Below are positions 32,999 through 43,174 of a stretch of 64,000 nt of DNA, piece after piece (the stretch's first letter is position 1; every line of letters starts with the position of its first letter). Position numbers and translations under genes: made by a program. The notes below the pieces were generated by a model. It was not told the DNA's origin. It searched no databases and was given only the letters and a program-made list of their open reading frames with translations. This stretch comes from Oceanisphaera avium (GTDB lineage Bacteria > Pseudomonadota > Gammaproteobacteria > Enterobacterales > Aeromonadaceae). Where the stretch lies: the NCBI RefSeq assembly GCF_002157875.1, contig NZ_CP021376.1:1532501-1596500 (forward strand), read 5' to 3'.

Positions 32999-33865
32999 AT
33001 GACTGATCATTTAAAAATTTTAATGCAATATTTACTGCCTAAACACTTAGTATCGCGCTTAGCGGGTAAGTTAGCAGCGCTTGAAAGTGGGCCGCTACCG
33101 CAATGGCTAATTAAACGCTTTATTCACCACTACCAAGTGGATATGAGCGAAGCGCTTTATGAACAAGCTGCACATTATAAAAGCTTTAATGAGTTTTTTA
33201 CTCGCCCTCTTAAAGCCGATGCCCGGCCACTGAACAATGATAACAATACATTAGCTATGCCAGTGGATGGCGCTATCAGTCAAGTCGCCCCCATTATTCA
33301 GGGGCGAATTATTCAAGCTAAAGGCCATGATTACAGTGCGCGCACGCTGCTTGGCGGTGATAAAGCACTGGCCAGTCCTTTTATGGACGGCGATTTTGCC
33401 ACTATCTATCTGGCTCCTAAAGACTATCACCGTATTCATATGCCACTGGATGGCGTACTGAAAACCATGATTTATGTGCCTGGTGAGTTGTTTTCCGTCA
33501 ATCCGCTGACCGCTTCGCGAGTACCGGGCTTATTTGCGCGTAATGAACGAGTGGTGTGTATTTTTGATACTCAAGCTGGCCCCATGGCCATGGTGCTGGT
33601 GGGTGCTACTATCGTCGCTAGCATTGAAACTGTATGGGCGGGCACCATTACCCCGCCCCCAGGTAAGCAAATTCAGCGTTGGGATTACACATCTGACTCA
33701 GCGCCACGCCTAGCTAAAGGCCAAGAAATGGGCCGCTTTAAATTAGGCAGTACTGTGGTGTGTTTGTTTACTCCAGGGCAGGTAAACTTAGCCGAACATT
33801 TGCTGCCTGGCACTCGTACTCGTATGGGTGAAGAGTTTGGCACCATTAACGTTTTTCCTGTCTAG
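32999..33865 (+). CDS. psd: Phosphatidylserine decarboxylase proenzyme Psd
   Basis: Inner-membrane enzyme that decarboxylates phosphatidylserine to phosphatidylethanolamine. The 288-aa proenzyme carries the autocleavage site LGST at residues 249-252, where S251 would become the pyruvoyl group. The catalytic-region motifs DYHRIHMP (near 142) and GATIVASI (about 202-209) are present. It lies between rsgA and mscM. Confidence 0.97.
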   Translation: MTDHLKILMQYLLPKHLVSRLAGKLAALESGPLPQWLIKRFIHHYQVDMSEALYEQAAHYKSFNEFFTRPLKADARPLNNDNNTLAMPVDGAISQVAPIIQGRIIQAKGHDYSARTLLGGDKALASPFMDGDFATIYLAPKDYHRIHMPLDGVLKTMIYVPGELFSVNPLTASRVPGLFARNERVVCIFDTQAGPMAMVLVGATIVASIETVWAGTITPPPGKQIQRWDYTSDSAPRLAKGQEMGRFKLGSTVVCLFTPGQVNLAEHLLPGTRTRMGEEFGTINVFPV

Positions 33866-33875
33866 TCCCGCTGGG

Positions 33876-33903
33876 AATGTGGGCGCTAGGCGCCACATTT
33901 TTA
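33876..33903 (+). terminator. Probable intrinsic terminator after psd
   Basis: AATGTGG-GCGC pairs with GCGC-CACATT around a TAG loop, with one bulged G, followed by five T. It ends 26 bases before the mscM start, so some read-through into mscM is likely. Confidence 0.6.
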
Positions 33904-33929
33904 AATATTAATGTAATTAAGGATCCGCC

Positions 33930-36900
33930 GTGTTTGCGCCCATATTAATGGCCTTGGCCTTATTATTTTCTATCCCAAGTATGGCGGATCAAAATGTAGC
34001 CGATATTGAAGCTTTGCTAAGTGAAGTACCCGAGGGCGATCAACCAGAATTAAAAAAACTACGGGAAGATTATAATCAAGCACTGCAACTGGTACGAGAT
34101 GGCGAGCGATATAAAGAACAAGCCACCGGTTATCAGCAGTTTATGGATAACTATCCAGAAGAGCTAAAAAAACTTGAGAAAAAACAAGCGCTCTTAAAAG
34201 CGCCAGACCTAGACTATGTTGCCAAACTAGATGAAGAAGGCACTCAGCAAGAGCTAGTAGAAGCACAAGCGCTGCGCTTAAAATTAAGGCGCCAGCGTGA
34301 AGAATTAACGAATGCGCTTAACCTGCAAGAGTTAAGCAATACTGGTATTCATGATCTGCTCGATGAGTTGCGCCTGCAACTACGAGATGCTCAGCAATCA
34401 CTCGATAAGCTGCAATTTGCCGATACTCGGGGGCGTAAAGAAACCGCCATCCGCACGCTGGTTATGGCACGAGAACAACATTTACAACATCGTATCCAAG
34501 CCTTAGAGCTTGAAGAGTTGTCTTCCAGTAATAAAGACAACATTAATCGTATTAAAGTCGATATTATACAACGTCAATTACAAAATGTAGATATCAAGAT
34601 TGAAGCACTGCAGCTGCGACAAAACGAGTTACGCCGTGCAACCACTCAAGCGGCCATTGCGGAAAGTGAGCGCTTATTAGATGAAGTGGAAAGCGACGCC
34701 CAAATTCTTATCGACCAACAAGCGACCAACCAACAGCTCTCAGCCTTACTAGGAGAAAAAAGCCGCGAAGTAGAAGCGCTGCAACTTGAATATCAAACGG
34801 TAGAGCGAGCCGCCTCTGAATTAGGGGATATGAAAACTAACCTCAAAGAACAGCTAGAATGGTTGCAAGTGAGTCGGGGATTTGGCGAAAACCTACGGAC
34901 TCGACTCAGTGAATTGCCCGCTCCTTACTCGCTAGCGCAACTTGAAGCACGCATTGTCCAAAGCCGCGTGGATAAATACGGTTACCAAGAAACGTTAGAT
35001 AATTTGCGAAACAATAACTATCGCACCGAGTTATTGCTAAGCGAAAAAGCACAAAGCATCACTGAAGCGCAGCGCCTACAAGTGGATGAGCTATTAGCCA
35101 CCCAGCAACGGCTCTTAGAGCGACTCGTCAGTGCTACCGATAATCAAATCCATGAGCAAACTCGACTTAAAGTTGCCTACAGTCGCCAAAATAGTCAGCT
35201 GCAAGAAATCCGTGCTCTTACCGATGAGCGGTTATTTTGGCTACCGGACTTACGCCCTATTGGCAGCCAATTTCCTAGCGCCATTATGGAAACCTTGGGT
35301 TGGTTATTAACCTGGTCTACTTGGACGGCTTTACCACAAACCGTATTACAGCAAAGCACGGCAAGCCTAGCCCTCTATGGCATGAGCTGCGTATTAGTGA
35401 TGTATTTAGGTATTTTAAGTCGGCGCAGCTTACGGGCTTACTTAGCGCGCATTAGCCCGCGCATTGGTAATGTGACCCAAGATAAATATGACTATACCTT
35501 TAATACCTTACTATTAAGCATGCTGACCGCGCTGCCTATCCCCGCTTTGCTCTCCTTATTGGGCAATGCCTTTATTTCCCCGTGGGCACCTCCTGTGGTA
35601 CTGGCCTTAGCCCACGGTTTAAAGCAACTGATGCTGCCGGTCTTTATCTTATTGTTTGCTCGTAATCTGATGTTAGAAAACGGGCTGTTAATTGTGCACT
35701 TTAACTTAGCGCCAGCGCGGGTACGCCGTATTTGGCAGCAGTTTCAACGTTTAATGCTATCGCTATTACCCGCCTTATTAATTTTATATTTAGCGCGCGA
35801 TTATCGAGACTTTTCTCTTTATGACACCCTAGGCCGACTCAGCTTTATCGCCGTTTGCCTACTGACTAGCTTATTTTCTTGGCGCATGTTTCGCGAAGAC
35901 TTGCCGCTTTTGGTTTCTCCGCCTCGCCAAGAGCACCTCACGCTGGTTAACCATTTCTTATGGGCTTTACTCATTATTTCCCCCTTACTGGCCGCCGTGG
36001 CTGCCTTAATGGGCTATTTATTTACCGCAAGTACCCTGTTGCGCCAATTAGAAGTGTCGGTATTAGTCGGCATGGGCTTTTTGATGTTTTACTACTTAGT
36101 GCGCCGCTGGATGCTTATTCAGCGCCGACGCCTTGCCTTTGAGCGCGCTAAAACTAAACGTGCAGAAATTTTAGCCCAGCGTAAAGAAAAAGATGAAACG
36201 ACCGAGGGGCATGCCAGCAGCCCAAGTCCAGAAGCGGAAGCGGCGGCAGTTGCCGAAGTGGATCTTGATATTATTAGTGCTCAGTCATTAGGCTTATTAC
36301 GCTCAGCTCTTATGCTAGGTTTTTTACTTAGCCTTATGCTGCTCTGGTCAGAAATTAATACCGCCTTTAGTTTTCTTAATAGCATCGAAGTCTGGCAAGT
36401 CTCTAGTAGCTTTGCCGGCGAAGAGGCCCTTACTCCTATTTCTTTAAAAGACTTAGTCATCGCCTTATTTGTTATCGTGCTCACTTGGATCACGGCGCGC
36501 AACTTACCCGGTTTAATGGAGCTTAGTGTCTTACAGCACTTAGACTTATCGCCAGGGACTGGCTTTGCTATTACCACTATTTCTAAATACGTAGTATTGC
36601 TTATTGGCGCCTTTACTACCTTTGGCATGTTAGGCATTGATTGGTCTAAAACTCAGTGGCTCGTCGCCGCCCTATCGGTGGGCTTGGGCTTTGGTTTACA
36701 AGAGATTTTTGCCAACTTTGTTTCTGGCTTAATTATCTTATTTGAAAAACCCATTCGTATCGGCGATACCGTGACGATTCGCGAGCTCACCGGAACTATT
36801 TCTAAGATCAAAACTCGCGCTACTACTATTGTGGACTGGGATCGCCGCGAGATTATCGTTCCTAATAAAGCCTTTATCACCGAACAATTCGTGAACTGGT

Positions 36901-37304
36901 CATTATCCGATGCTATTACTCGGGTGCGCTTAATGGTGCGAGTACGCTTAGATGCCGATATTGATTTAGTACAGCGTATTACCTACGAAGCTATCGCCGA
37001 GTGCAGCCATATTCTGGAGTCGCCAGTACCCGAAGTCTTTTTAGTGGAGCTGACAGACTCCGCCTTAGTCTATGAGGTACGAGTCTATGTGGAAGACATG
37101 AGTCATCGTATGCCCATGACGCATGAGCTACATAACTTATTGTTAACGCGCTTGCGCCAACACGATATTAAAATACCTCACCAGCAAGTTGATATTCGAC
37201 TGTTAGGCGAGCAACCCATGAGCGCCATGTTAAAAGCAACCGACTTAACCACCGCTAGCAAGATGGAAGCGGCATCACTCACGCCCAATAAAGCGCAGGA
37301 ATAG
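33930..37304 (+). CDS. mscM: Miniconductance mechanosensitive channel MscM (YjeP family)
   Basis: Large MscS-family channel that opens on membrane stretch and protects against osmotic downshock. The 1124-aa protein has a signal peptide and a long periplasmic coiled-coil region (about 30-430). Multiple membrane segments span about 460-880. The MscS-type pore and beta domain follow (GLGFGLQEIFANFVSG near 920, then KPIRIGDTVTI). Translation starts at GTG. Position next to psd matches E. coli yjeP/mscM rather than mscK. Confidence 0.93.
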   Translation: MFAPILMALALLFSIPSMADQNVADIEALLSEVPEGDQPELKKLREDYNQALQLVRDGERYKEQATGYQQFMDNYPEELKKLEKKQALLKAPDLDYVAKLDEEGTQQELVEAQALRLKLRRQREELTNALNLQELSNTGIHDLLDELRLQLRDAQQSLDKLQFADTRGRKETAIRTLVMAREQHLQHRIQALELEELSSSNKDNINRIKVDIIQRQLQNVDIKIEALQLRQNELRRATTQAAIAESERLLDEVESDAQILIDQQATNQQLSALLGEKSREVEALQLEYQTVERAASELGDMKTNLKEQLEWLQVSRGFGENLRTRLSELPAPYSLAQLEARIVQSRVDKYGYQETLDNLRNNNYRTELLLSEKAQSITEAQRLQVDELLATQQRLLERLVSATDNQIHEQTRLKVAYSRQNSQLQEIRALTDERLFWLPDLRPIGSQFPSAIMETLGWLLTWSTWTALPQTVLQQSTASLALYGMSCVLVMYLGILSRRSLRAYLARISPRIGNVTQDKYDYTFNTLLLSMLTALPIPALLSLLGNAFISPWAPPVVLALAHGLKQLMLPVFILLFARNLMLENGLLIVHFNLAPARVRRIWQQFQRLMLSLLPALLILYLARDYRDFSLYDTLGRLSFIAVCLLTSLFSWRMFREDLPLLVSPPRQEHLTLVNHFLWALLIISPLLAAVAALMGYLFTASTLLRQLEVSVLVGMGFLMFYYLVRRWMLIQRRRLAFERAKTKRAEILAQRKEKDETTEGHASSPSPEAEAAAVAEVDLDIISAQSLGLLRSALMLGFLLSLMLLWSEINTAFSFLNSIEVWQVSSSFAGEEALTPISLKDLVIALFVIVLTWITARNLPGLMELSVLQHLDLSPGTGFAITTISKYVVLLIGAFTTFGMLGIDWSKTQWLVAALSVGLGFGLQEIFANFVSGLIILFEKPIRIGDTVTIRELTGTISKIKTRATTIVDWDRREIIVPNKAFITEQFVNWSLSDAITRVRLMVRVRLDADIDLVQRITYEAIAECSHILESPVPEVFLVELTDSALVYEVRVYVEDMSHRMPMTHELHNLLLTRLRQHDIKIPHQQVDIRLLGEQPMSAMLKATDLTTASKMEAASLTPNKAQE

Positions 37305-37339
37305 CGCAGATACCTAAATAGCCAGCTTTTGGAGAGCAA

Positions 37340-38230
37340 ATGAACTTTACCCTCAAACAGTTGCGCTTATTTGTTAGCGTTGCTGAAAATGGCAGCTTAA
37401 GTCGAGCTGCCCAATCTCAAGCCATGACGCAGTCGGCGGCCACCATGTCGCTTCAAGAGTTGGAGCGCCAGCTCAGTCATCCTTTGTTTGATAGAGTAGG
37501 ACGGCGTCTAAAACTCAATGCTTGGGGCTTGTGGTTATTACCAAGAGCACAAAAAATGCTCGCCGACTGCTATCAAATAGAACAAGGTTTTAATGGTCAC
37601 AGCCCCATTGCCGGTCAATTACGCTTAGGAGCCAGTCGCACCATCGCCGACTCTTGGATACCCCAGCTAATTGATAATTGTGCCGCCCGCTATCCAAGAC
37701 TGGATATTCGTTTGAAGGTGGATAACACCCACAGCTTGTTGCAACAGCTGTATAGCGGCCAGTTAGAAATGGCATTAATTGAGGCCCAAGTACAAGAAAA
37801 ATGGCTAAAGCTTGAGCCTTGGTGCCAAGATGAATTAGTGATTGTATGCAACCCGCATCATCCATTAGCCAGTGCCAAGTCGATTGAACTTAGTGCTCTT
37901 AGCGAATGTGAATGGATATTACGCGAGCCAGGATCTGGCACCCGTAATACCTTTGAACAAGCCCTAAAAGGGCGACTGCCCCCTTTGGTGATCCGTCAAG
38001 AATACCCACACCTACCCACTATTAAACGCTTATTACAATCTAAGCCTTGGCTAAGCTGCATCTCGCGCTTAAGCGTGGCCGATGAGTTGGCAAGCGGTAC
38101 TTTAGTGGCCTTGCCGGTCAAAGACTTACCGCTAAGCCGCTTTTTTTATTTTGCTTGGCATAAAGACCGTGGCGATCACCCCTCACGCTTAGCGTTAATG
38201 GAGCTCGCAACAGAGCTACTCACCGACTAA
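37340..38230 (+). CDS. LysR-family transcriptional regulator
   Basis: 296-aa regulator with an N-terminal winged helix-turn-helix (about 3-62: LKQLRLFVSVAENGSLSRAA) and a LysR substrate-binding domain. The effector and targets are not evident. It is not divergent from an obvious target: mscM is upstream in the same direction and epmA converges. The ATG has GGAG 7-8 bases upstream. Confidence 0.9.
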   Translation: MNFTLKQLRLFVSVAENGSLSRAAQSQAMTQSAATMSLQELERQLSHPLFDRVGRRLKLNAWGLWLLPRAQKMLADCYQIEQGFNGHSPIAGQLRLGASRTIADSWIPQLIDNCAARYPRLDIRLKVDNTHSLLQQLYSGQLEMALIEAQVQEKWLKLEPWCQDELVIVCNPHHPLASAKSIELSALSECEWILREPGSGTRNTFEQALKGRLPPLVIRQEYPHLPTIKRLLQSKPWLSCISRLSVADELASGTLVALPVKDLPLSRFFYFAWHKDRGDHPSRLALMELATELLTD

Positions 38231-38266
38231 GGGATCTTTTCTTATTATAGAGCTGGTCTTATTTCT

Positions 38267-39241
38267 TTAAGCGCGAGTTATCGGAAACGCCAAAACTTCC
38301 GCCAACTCACTGGCGCCTAAGCTCAGCATAATCAAGCGATCGACGCCTAAAGCGACCCCTGCACAAGGGGGCAAACCAGCCTCAAGCGCGGCTAATAAAT
38401 ATTCATCCACAGGACGCTCAACTAAACCCCGTTGCAGTCGCAAGTCATTATCTTGCTCAAAGCGTTGGCGCTGCTCTGCGGCATCTGTTAACTCATGAAA
38501 GCCATTAGCCAGCTCTATGCCTTTAAAGTACACCTCAAAGCGCTCAGCCACTCGGTTATCGTGCGGATTAATGCGAGCTAGCGCTGCTTGACTGGCCGGA
38601 AAGTCATAGACAAAACAAGGCGTATCTTGGCCAAGACTCGGCTCTACGCCTAAGGCAAACAGGAGCTGTAAAATGGTGTCTCTATCGGTTTCTATGGCCA
38701 GTAAATCATCGGCTCCTAAGCCTTGGCCAGCGTGGCGCAGCTCATCTATGCTGGCGCTAAGTGGACAGACCTTTAAGTGAGCAATAAAGGCTTGTTGATA
38801 GGTTATTCGACAAGGCGTGGCCACTTTTAATACACGCTGTAATAAGTCGGCCATTTCATCCATTAATTGATGATGATCAAAGCCTGGGCGATACCACTCC
38901 AACATGGTGAATTCAGGATTATGTAAGCGCCCCGCTTCTTCATTACGATACGCCTTAGCCATTTGATAAATCGCACCAAAATCGGCAGCTAATAGGCGCT
39001 TCATATGAAATTCAGGGGAGGTTTGTAGATAAAGTGCTAAGCCACTGCCATGGCCTGGTCCCACAAAACGGGTCGTAAAATTTTGCAGGTGCACATCGGT
39101 GCCACCGGCACTGGCCAGGGTGGGGGTGTCTACTTCTAATACTTGTCGTTCGGCAAAAAAAGCACGAATATCCGCTAAAATACTCGCTCGTTGGCGAAGT
39201 GCAGTTAGGCTGGCAGTCGGTTGCCAAGCAGAGGCTGTCAT
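38267..39241 (-). CDS. epmA: EF-P-(R)-beta-lysine ligase EpmA (GenX/PoxA)
   Basis: A class-II lysyl-tRNA-synthetase paralogue that attaches (R)-beta-lysine to a conserved lysine of EF-P instead of to tRNA. From the ATG at 39241 it is 324 aa (E. coli 325). Class II motifs are seen: motif 2 [22 protein letters not shown] and motif 3 [12 protein letters not shown]. It has no anticodon-binding domain. A TTG four codons upstream is the alternative start. Its substrate maker epmB and target efp lie 2-3 kb away. Confidence 0.95.
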   Translation of the reverse strand: MTASAWQPTASLTALRQRASILADIRAFFAERQVLEVDTPTLASAGGTDVHLQNFTTRFVGPGHGSGLALYLQTSPEFHMKRLLAADFGAIYQMAKAYRNEEAGRLHNPEFTMLEWYRPGFDHHQLMDEMADLLQRVLKVATPCRITYQQAFIAHLKVCPLSASIDELRHAGQGLGADDLLAIETDRDTILQLLFALGVEPSLGQDTPCFVYDFPASQAALARINPHDNRVAERFEVYFKGIELANGFHELTDAAEQRQRFEQDNDLRLQRGLVERPVDEYLLAALEAGLPPCAGVALGVDRLIMLSLGASELAEVLAFPITRA

Positions 39242-39270
39242 CTGTGTATCCAAAAAGCGAAAGCTTACCT

Positions 39271-39774
39271 TTAATCAGGCACTAAGTGAAAGAAAACGAC
39301 ATTTGATTTAAAAGGCACGCTTAACATCTTATAGCTTTGCACAATCAAGGGGGCAGGCGCGCTCCCCATATCACTCGCGCCTTTAAGCTCCACTTGGTTT
39401 CCCTCAGGATCGTAAACATACACAGATAATCCCTCACCTTGAGCGCCAAAGCGCTGGCTAGCACGCTCATAAATGACCGCGTTTTTCGCTAAATATTGAT
39501 ATAAAGCCTCTACCTCAAAGGGAGCAATTAACAGACAGAAATGATCCAAATTGGCTTTGCATTGATCAGGCACTTGCCCATCACCGCCTAAGGGGCCTTG
39601 TATATCAACCAAATCGATTAATTGACTCCCTGCTCGTAGTTGGTAAAGTCCCAGCTCTGCTACTTCTCGCTCGAGCTGACAGCCCAACACCCGACAGTAA
39701 AAGTCCAACATGCGCATGGGTTGCCTGACTCTTAGCACTAAGTGATCGAGTCCTAACACTTCAAATGCACTCAT
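39271..39774 (-). CDS. VOC-superfamily (glyoxalase-like) protein with C-terminal extension
   Basis: A 167-aa vicinal-oxygen-chelate fold protein. It has DHLVLRV at the N terminus, LDHFCLLI mid-way and [12 protein letters not shown] near residue 132, which gives plausible metal ligands (H, H, E). Related single-domain VOC proteins usually end shortly after that last motif. This one continues for about 34 further residues with no known motif. Substrate unknown. It lies 29 bases upstream of epmA in the same direction. Confidence 0.8.
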   Translation of the reverse strand: MSAFEVLGLDHLVLRVRQPMRMLDFYCRVLGCQLEREVAELGLYQLRAGSQLIDLVDIQGPLGGDGQVPDQCKANLDHFCLLIAPFEVEALYQYLAKNAVIYERASQRFGAQGEGLSVYVYDPEGNQVELKGASDMGSAPAPLIVQSYKMLSVPFKSNVVFFHLVPD

Positions 39775-39909
39775 GTTTCCCCCCCCAAGCCCTAAGTTCG
39801 CCCACTGGTATGTCAGCCATTATTCTTGCTACTAGCATAGTCTTATCTGGGCGCAGGGGCTTATTGAGGCTCATCTTTAAATTAATTGTTGATTATTAAG
39901 TCAAGAGTG

Positions 39910-39937
39910 TTGCAATATTTTTCCATAAACCTAGAAT
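39910..39937 (+). promoter_or_regulatory. Predicted sigma-70 promoter of guaC
   Basis: -35 TTGCAA (39910-39915), a 16-base spacer and -10 TAGAAT (39932-39937). Transcription would start near 39944, at the foot of the hairpin described next. Confidence 0.6.
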
Positions 39938-39941
39938 ACTG

Positions 39942-39975
39942 AAAACCGGGGGCCTAAGAAACTCCCGGTTTTTTT
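39942..39975 (+). terminator. Terminator-like hairpin in the guaC leader
   Basis: AAAACCGGG pairs with CCCGGTTTT, extended by a G-T and a G-C pair, with a 9-base loop; the 3' side runs into seven T. It lies between the predicted guaC promoter and the guaC start (40004) and has the form of an intrinsic terminator. It could be a leader attenuator, a 5' stability hairpin, or a terminator for something upstream, although the upstream neighbour runs the other way. Confidence 0.6.
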
Positions 39976-40003
39976 GTGCCTGTCACTTACTGAGAGATAA
40001 TCC

Positions 40004-41047
40004 ATGCGTATTGAAGAAGACTTGAAACTGGGCTTTAGCGATGTACTGTTTCGTCCTAAGCGCTCAACCTTAAATAGCCGTTCTCAAGTAGAGCTCAACC
40101 GCGAATTTGTGTTTAAACACTCGGGTCGTCGTTGGTCTGGCGTGCCCATTATTGCTGCCAATATGGATACCGTTGCCACCTTTGAAATGACCTGTGCTTT
40201 GGCAAAACACAATATTCTCACTGCAGTACACAAGCACTACTCGGTAGAAGAGTGGCAGGCTTTTGTTAATTCACAAACCCGCGATACCTTGCAGCATGTC
40301 ATTGTCTCCAGTGGTATTTCTGATGCAGACTTTGAAAAGCTTCAGCAAATTTTAGCCATTTCAAGCGAGCTGAATTTTATCTGTATTGATGTGGCGAATG
40401 GTTACAGTGAGCACTTCACTGCCTTTGTTCAGCGCGTGCGCAAGCAATTTCCTAAGCACACTATTATTGCTGGTAACGTAGTGACCGGCGAAATGGTTGA
40501 AGAGCTGATTTTATCTGGCGCCGACATCGTTAAAGTAGGTATAGGTCCAGGCTCAGTGTGCACCACGCGTGTTAAAACGGGCGTTGGCTATCCACAGCTG
40601 TCTGCCATTATTGAATGCGCCGATGCCGCCCACGGCCTAGATGGCCAAATTATTGGTGACGGTGGTTGTACGTGCCCTGGCGATGTTGCAAAAGCCTTTG
40701 GTGGCGGTGCAGATTTCGTGATGTTAGGTGGCATGTTAGCCGCACACGAAGAGTGTGGCGGCGAGCTAGTAGAGCGTGATGGTAAGCGCTACATGAACTT
40801 CTATGGCATGAGCTCATCAAGCGCCATGGGTAAACACTCAGGTGGCGTAGCAAAATACCGTGCTGCCGAGGGCAAAACCGTCCAACTGCCTTATCGTGGT
40901 CCCGTAGAGAGCACCATTCAAGATATTTTGGGTGGCGTGCGTTCCACTTGTACCTACGTGGGTGCCGCTCGGTTAAAAGAGCTAACCAAGCGCACTACTT
41001 TTATCCGGGTACGTGAACAAGAGAACAACGTATACGGCAAAGAGTAA
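40004..41047 (+). CDS. guaC: GMP reductase GuaC
   Basis: NADPH-dependent deamination of GMP to IMP in purine salvage. The 347-aa length matches E. coli GuaC. The IMPDH/GMPR barrel is clear, with the catalytic cysteine in [11 protein letters not shown] (about 179-189), [10 protein letters not shown] and the [10 protein letters not shown] flap. It is convergent with efp across a perfect inverted-repeat terminator. Confidence 0.96.
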   Translation: MRIEEDLKLGFSDVLFRPKRSTLNSRSQVELNREFVFKHSGRRWSGVPIIAANMDTVATFEMTCALAKHNILTAVHKHYSVEEWQAFVNSQTRDTLQHVIVSSGISDADFEKLQQILAISSELNFICIDVANGYSEHFTAFVQRVRKQFPKHTIIAGNVVTGEMVEELILSGADIVKVGIGPGSVCTTRVKTGVGYPQLSAIIECADAAHGLDGQIIGDGGCTCPGDVAKAFGGGADFVMLGGMLAAHEECGGELVERDGKRYMNFYGMSSSSAMGKHSGGVAKYRAAEGKTVQLPYRGPVESTIQDILGGVRSTCTYVGAARLKELTKRTTFIRVREQENNVYGKE

Positions 41048-41094
41048 GACGAAGAGTGAAAGGTGCGGCGCAGGCAGGCTCACCTCACGCTTAA

Positions 41095-41133
41095 CCAATA
41101 AAAACGGCGCCCTTGAGGCGCCGTTTTTATTGG
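41095..41133. terminator. Bidirectional terminator between guaC and efp
   Basis: A perfect 17-bp inverted repeat (CCAATAAAAACGGCGCC and its complement) around a 5-base CTTGA loop. The GC core is flanked by A- and T-runs, so it works for both convergent genes. Confidence 0.92.
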
Positions 41134-41145
41134 CAAAATTAACGC

Positions 41146-41712
41146 TTACTTAACGCGAGATACATATTCGCCAGAGCGAGTATCTACTTTTAGCACTTCA
41201 CCAATTTGTATAAACAGTGGCACACGCACCACGGCACCGCTTGAAAGCGTTGCAGGCTTGCCACCGGTACCGGCAGTATCGCCTTTTAAGCCAGGATCTG
41301 TGTCTACTACTTCTAATTCCACAAAGTTAGGCGCAGTCACCGAAATAGTGGCGCCGTTCCACAAGGTTAATGTGCAAACATCTTGCTCTTTTAACCATAA
41401 CTTAGTGTCACCTACGGCTTTCTCATCGGCGGCCAACTGTTCAAAAGTGTCATTATCCATAAAATGGTAGAACTCACCATCGTTATACAGATAAGCCATT
41501 TCCATATCGACCACATCGGCACCTTCAAAGGTTTCGCCTGACTTAAAGGTCTTTTCCAATTGCTTACCGTTTAATAAACGACGCAGCTTAACGCGGTTAA
41601 AGGCTTGGCCCTTACCTGGCTTCACAAATTCGTTTTCAACGATAGTACAAGGTTCGCCGTCTAACATAATTTTTAGGCCAGCGCGAAAATCATTGGTACT
41701 ATAAGAGGCCAT
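41146..41712 (-). CDS. efp: Translation elongation factor P
   Basis: Relieves ribosome stalling at polyproline stretches. The 188-aa protein has the modification loop KPGKGQAF with the acceptor lysine at K34, the residue beta-lysylated in E. coli. With epmA and epmB both in this window, beta-lysylation rather than rhamnosylation is the expected modification. The start is divergent from epmB with about 33 bases between; GAGGG precedes the ATG. Confidence 0.98.
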   Translation of the reverse strand: MASYSTNDFRAGLKIMLDGEPCTIVENEFVKPGKGQAFNRVKLRRLLNGKQLEKTFKSGETFEGADVVDMEMAYLYNDGEFYHFMDNDTFEQLAADEKAVGDTKLWLKEQDVCTLTLWNGATISVTAPNFVELEVVDTDPGLKGDTAGTGGKPATLSSGAVVRVPLFIQIGEVLKVDTRSGEYVSRVK

Positions 41713-41745
41713 GTTACCCTCGTGAGTTTGACAGAGTTGCAGAAA

Positions 41746-42789
41746 ATGCCGGCAATCATACCCCTAAAACAGGGAAATTTACATATTAACTGGCAAAAAG
41801 AACTTGGCCAGGCCCTAACCTCACCCGAACAGCTATTAAATTACTTACAAATAGACCCTACTCCTTGGCAGGCAGGTTTTGCTGCCCGTAAACTTTTTGC
41901 CATGCGTGTGCCGCGCCCCTTTGCGGATAAAATGCGCAAAGGCGACGCAAACGATCCGTTATTACGCCAAGTGCTGCCCCTAGATGAAGAGTTTGCTGAG
42001 GTGGCGGGATTTGTAAGCGATCCCTTGGATGAGCATCACAGCGCGCTGCCCGGTCTATTACACAAATACCGCTCACGAGTTTTATTAGTGGTGCGCGGGG
42101 GCTGTGCTATTAACTGTCGTTATTGTTTTCGCCGCCATTTTCCTTACGCTGAAAACAGCCCCAATCAAGCTGGCTGGCAACAAGCACTAGCTTATATTGG
42201 CGAGCACCCCGAAATAAATGAAGTCATTTTATCGGGCGGTGACCCCTTAATGGCTAAAGACTCCCACTTAGATCAATTACTAACAGGGTTAGAAGCCATT
42301 CCTCATCTTAAGCGAGTGCGTATTCATAGTCGCCTCCCTGTGGTGATCCCCACTCGTTTAACGGCTGAATTAAAAAATCGCCTGAGTGTGAGCCGATTAC
42401 AAAGTATTTTGGTACTCCATATTAACCATGCTAATGAGCTAGATGATGACCTAAGCCAGCGACTTACCATTTGGCGCCAAGCAGGCATCACCTTACTGAA
42501 TCAAAGCGTATTATTAGCCGGTGTAAATGATAATGCCGCCATCCTTTGTGACTTGTCAGAGCGACTGTTTAGCGCCGGTGTTTTACCTTATTATTTGCAT
42601 CAACTCGATAAAGTGGCAGGTGCAGCGCACTTTGCGGTCAGTGATACTACTGCCAAAAAACTAATGGCCACTATGCTGAGCGAACTGCCGGGCTTTCTAG
42701 TCCCTAAATTAGTACGAGAAATTGGTGGTGAAGCCAATAAAACTCCCCTCGACTTAGGCCTAGAGCCCGGTCCGCACTCCGCTTTATAG
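41746..42789 (+). CDS. epmB: L-lysine 2,3-aminomutase EpmB (EF-P modification)
   Basis: Radical-SAM/PLP enzyme that converts L-lysine to (R)-beta-lysine for EpmA. From the ATG at 41746 it is 347 aa. It has the cluster motif [15 protein letters not shown] (C-x3-C-x2-C near residue 110), SGGDPL, and [15 protein letters not shown] with the PLP-binding lysine. A GTG at 41722 is in frame but lies on the efp ribosome site, and the ATG aligns better with the family. Confidence 0.95.
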   Translation: MPAIIPLKQGNLHINWQKELGQALTSPEQLLNYLQIDPTPWQAGFAARKLFAMRVPRPFADKMRKGDANDPLLRQVLPLDEEFAEVAGFVSDPLDEHHSALPGLLHKYRSRVLLVVRGGCAINCRYCFRRHFPYAENSPNQAGWQQALAYIGEHPEINEVILSGGDPLMAKDSHLDQLLTGLEAIPHLKRVRIHSRLPVVIPTRLTAELKNRLSVSRLQSILVLHINHANELDDDLSQRLTIWRQAGITLLNQSVLLAGVNDNAAILCDLSERLFSAGVLPYYLHQLDKVAGAAHFAVSDTTAKKLMATMLSELPGFLVPKLVREIGGEANKTPLDLGLEPGPHSAL

Positions 42790-42827
42790 TCTGATGGCAC
42801 TGAGTAACATAATAAAAAGGAAGCAAG

Positions 42828-43142
42828 ATGCACGACCAAGTCACCTCTAAATTAAATGACACCTTAAAAGAGCTGTATCACCAAGCTATTGATGCAGATA
42901 AGAAGTTGGCTGAGTTGCGTAGCAAAGGCCAAGCTAAATTTAGCGCTGTATTACGAGAAGACAGTCAATTTATTACCCGAGCCGATCACTTTATGCCCTA
43001 TGTGGCCGAGCTTGCTGAAGAGTTAGAAGTATTAATGACGGTAGATGAACAAGAGTACCAAGCGTTATTATCGCGTATGGTCCATAAACTACAGTTATTA
43101 GGAGAAACCTTAGTGCATTTTTTGCGCCTGCCGCTGGTTTAA
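42828..43142 (+). CDS. Small hypothetical protein downstream of epmB, 104 aa
   Basis: I do not recognise a family with certainty. The 104-aa product is predicted nearly all helical, with heptad-like Leu/Ala spacing over residues 8-40 and 55-100, suggesting a coiled-coil or small helical bundle. It has no signal peptide or cysteines. AAGGAAG precedes the ATG by 5-6 bases, and it follows epmB by 38 bases in the same direction. A PriC-like or regulatory role is only a guess. Confidence 0.6.
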   Translation: MHDQVTSKLNDTLKELYHQAIDADKKLAELRSKGQAKFSAVLREDSQFITRADHFMPYVAELAEELEVLMTVDEQEYQALLSRMVHKLQLLGETLVHFLRLPLV

Positions 43143-43148
43143 AGTCAT

Positions 43149-43174
43149 CCGGTAACCAAGCGCGCGGTTACCGG
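43149..43174. other. Nine-base inverted repeat at the 3' ends of converging genes
   Basis: CCGGTAACC and GGTTACCGG flank an 8-base GC-rich loop. The stop codon of the minus-strand GGDEF-EAL gene lies inside the right arm. There is no strong T-run on either side, so it is at best a weak terminator. Confidence 0.45.
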
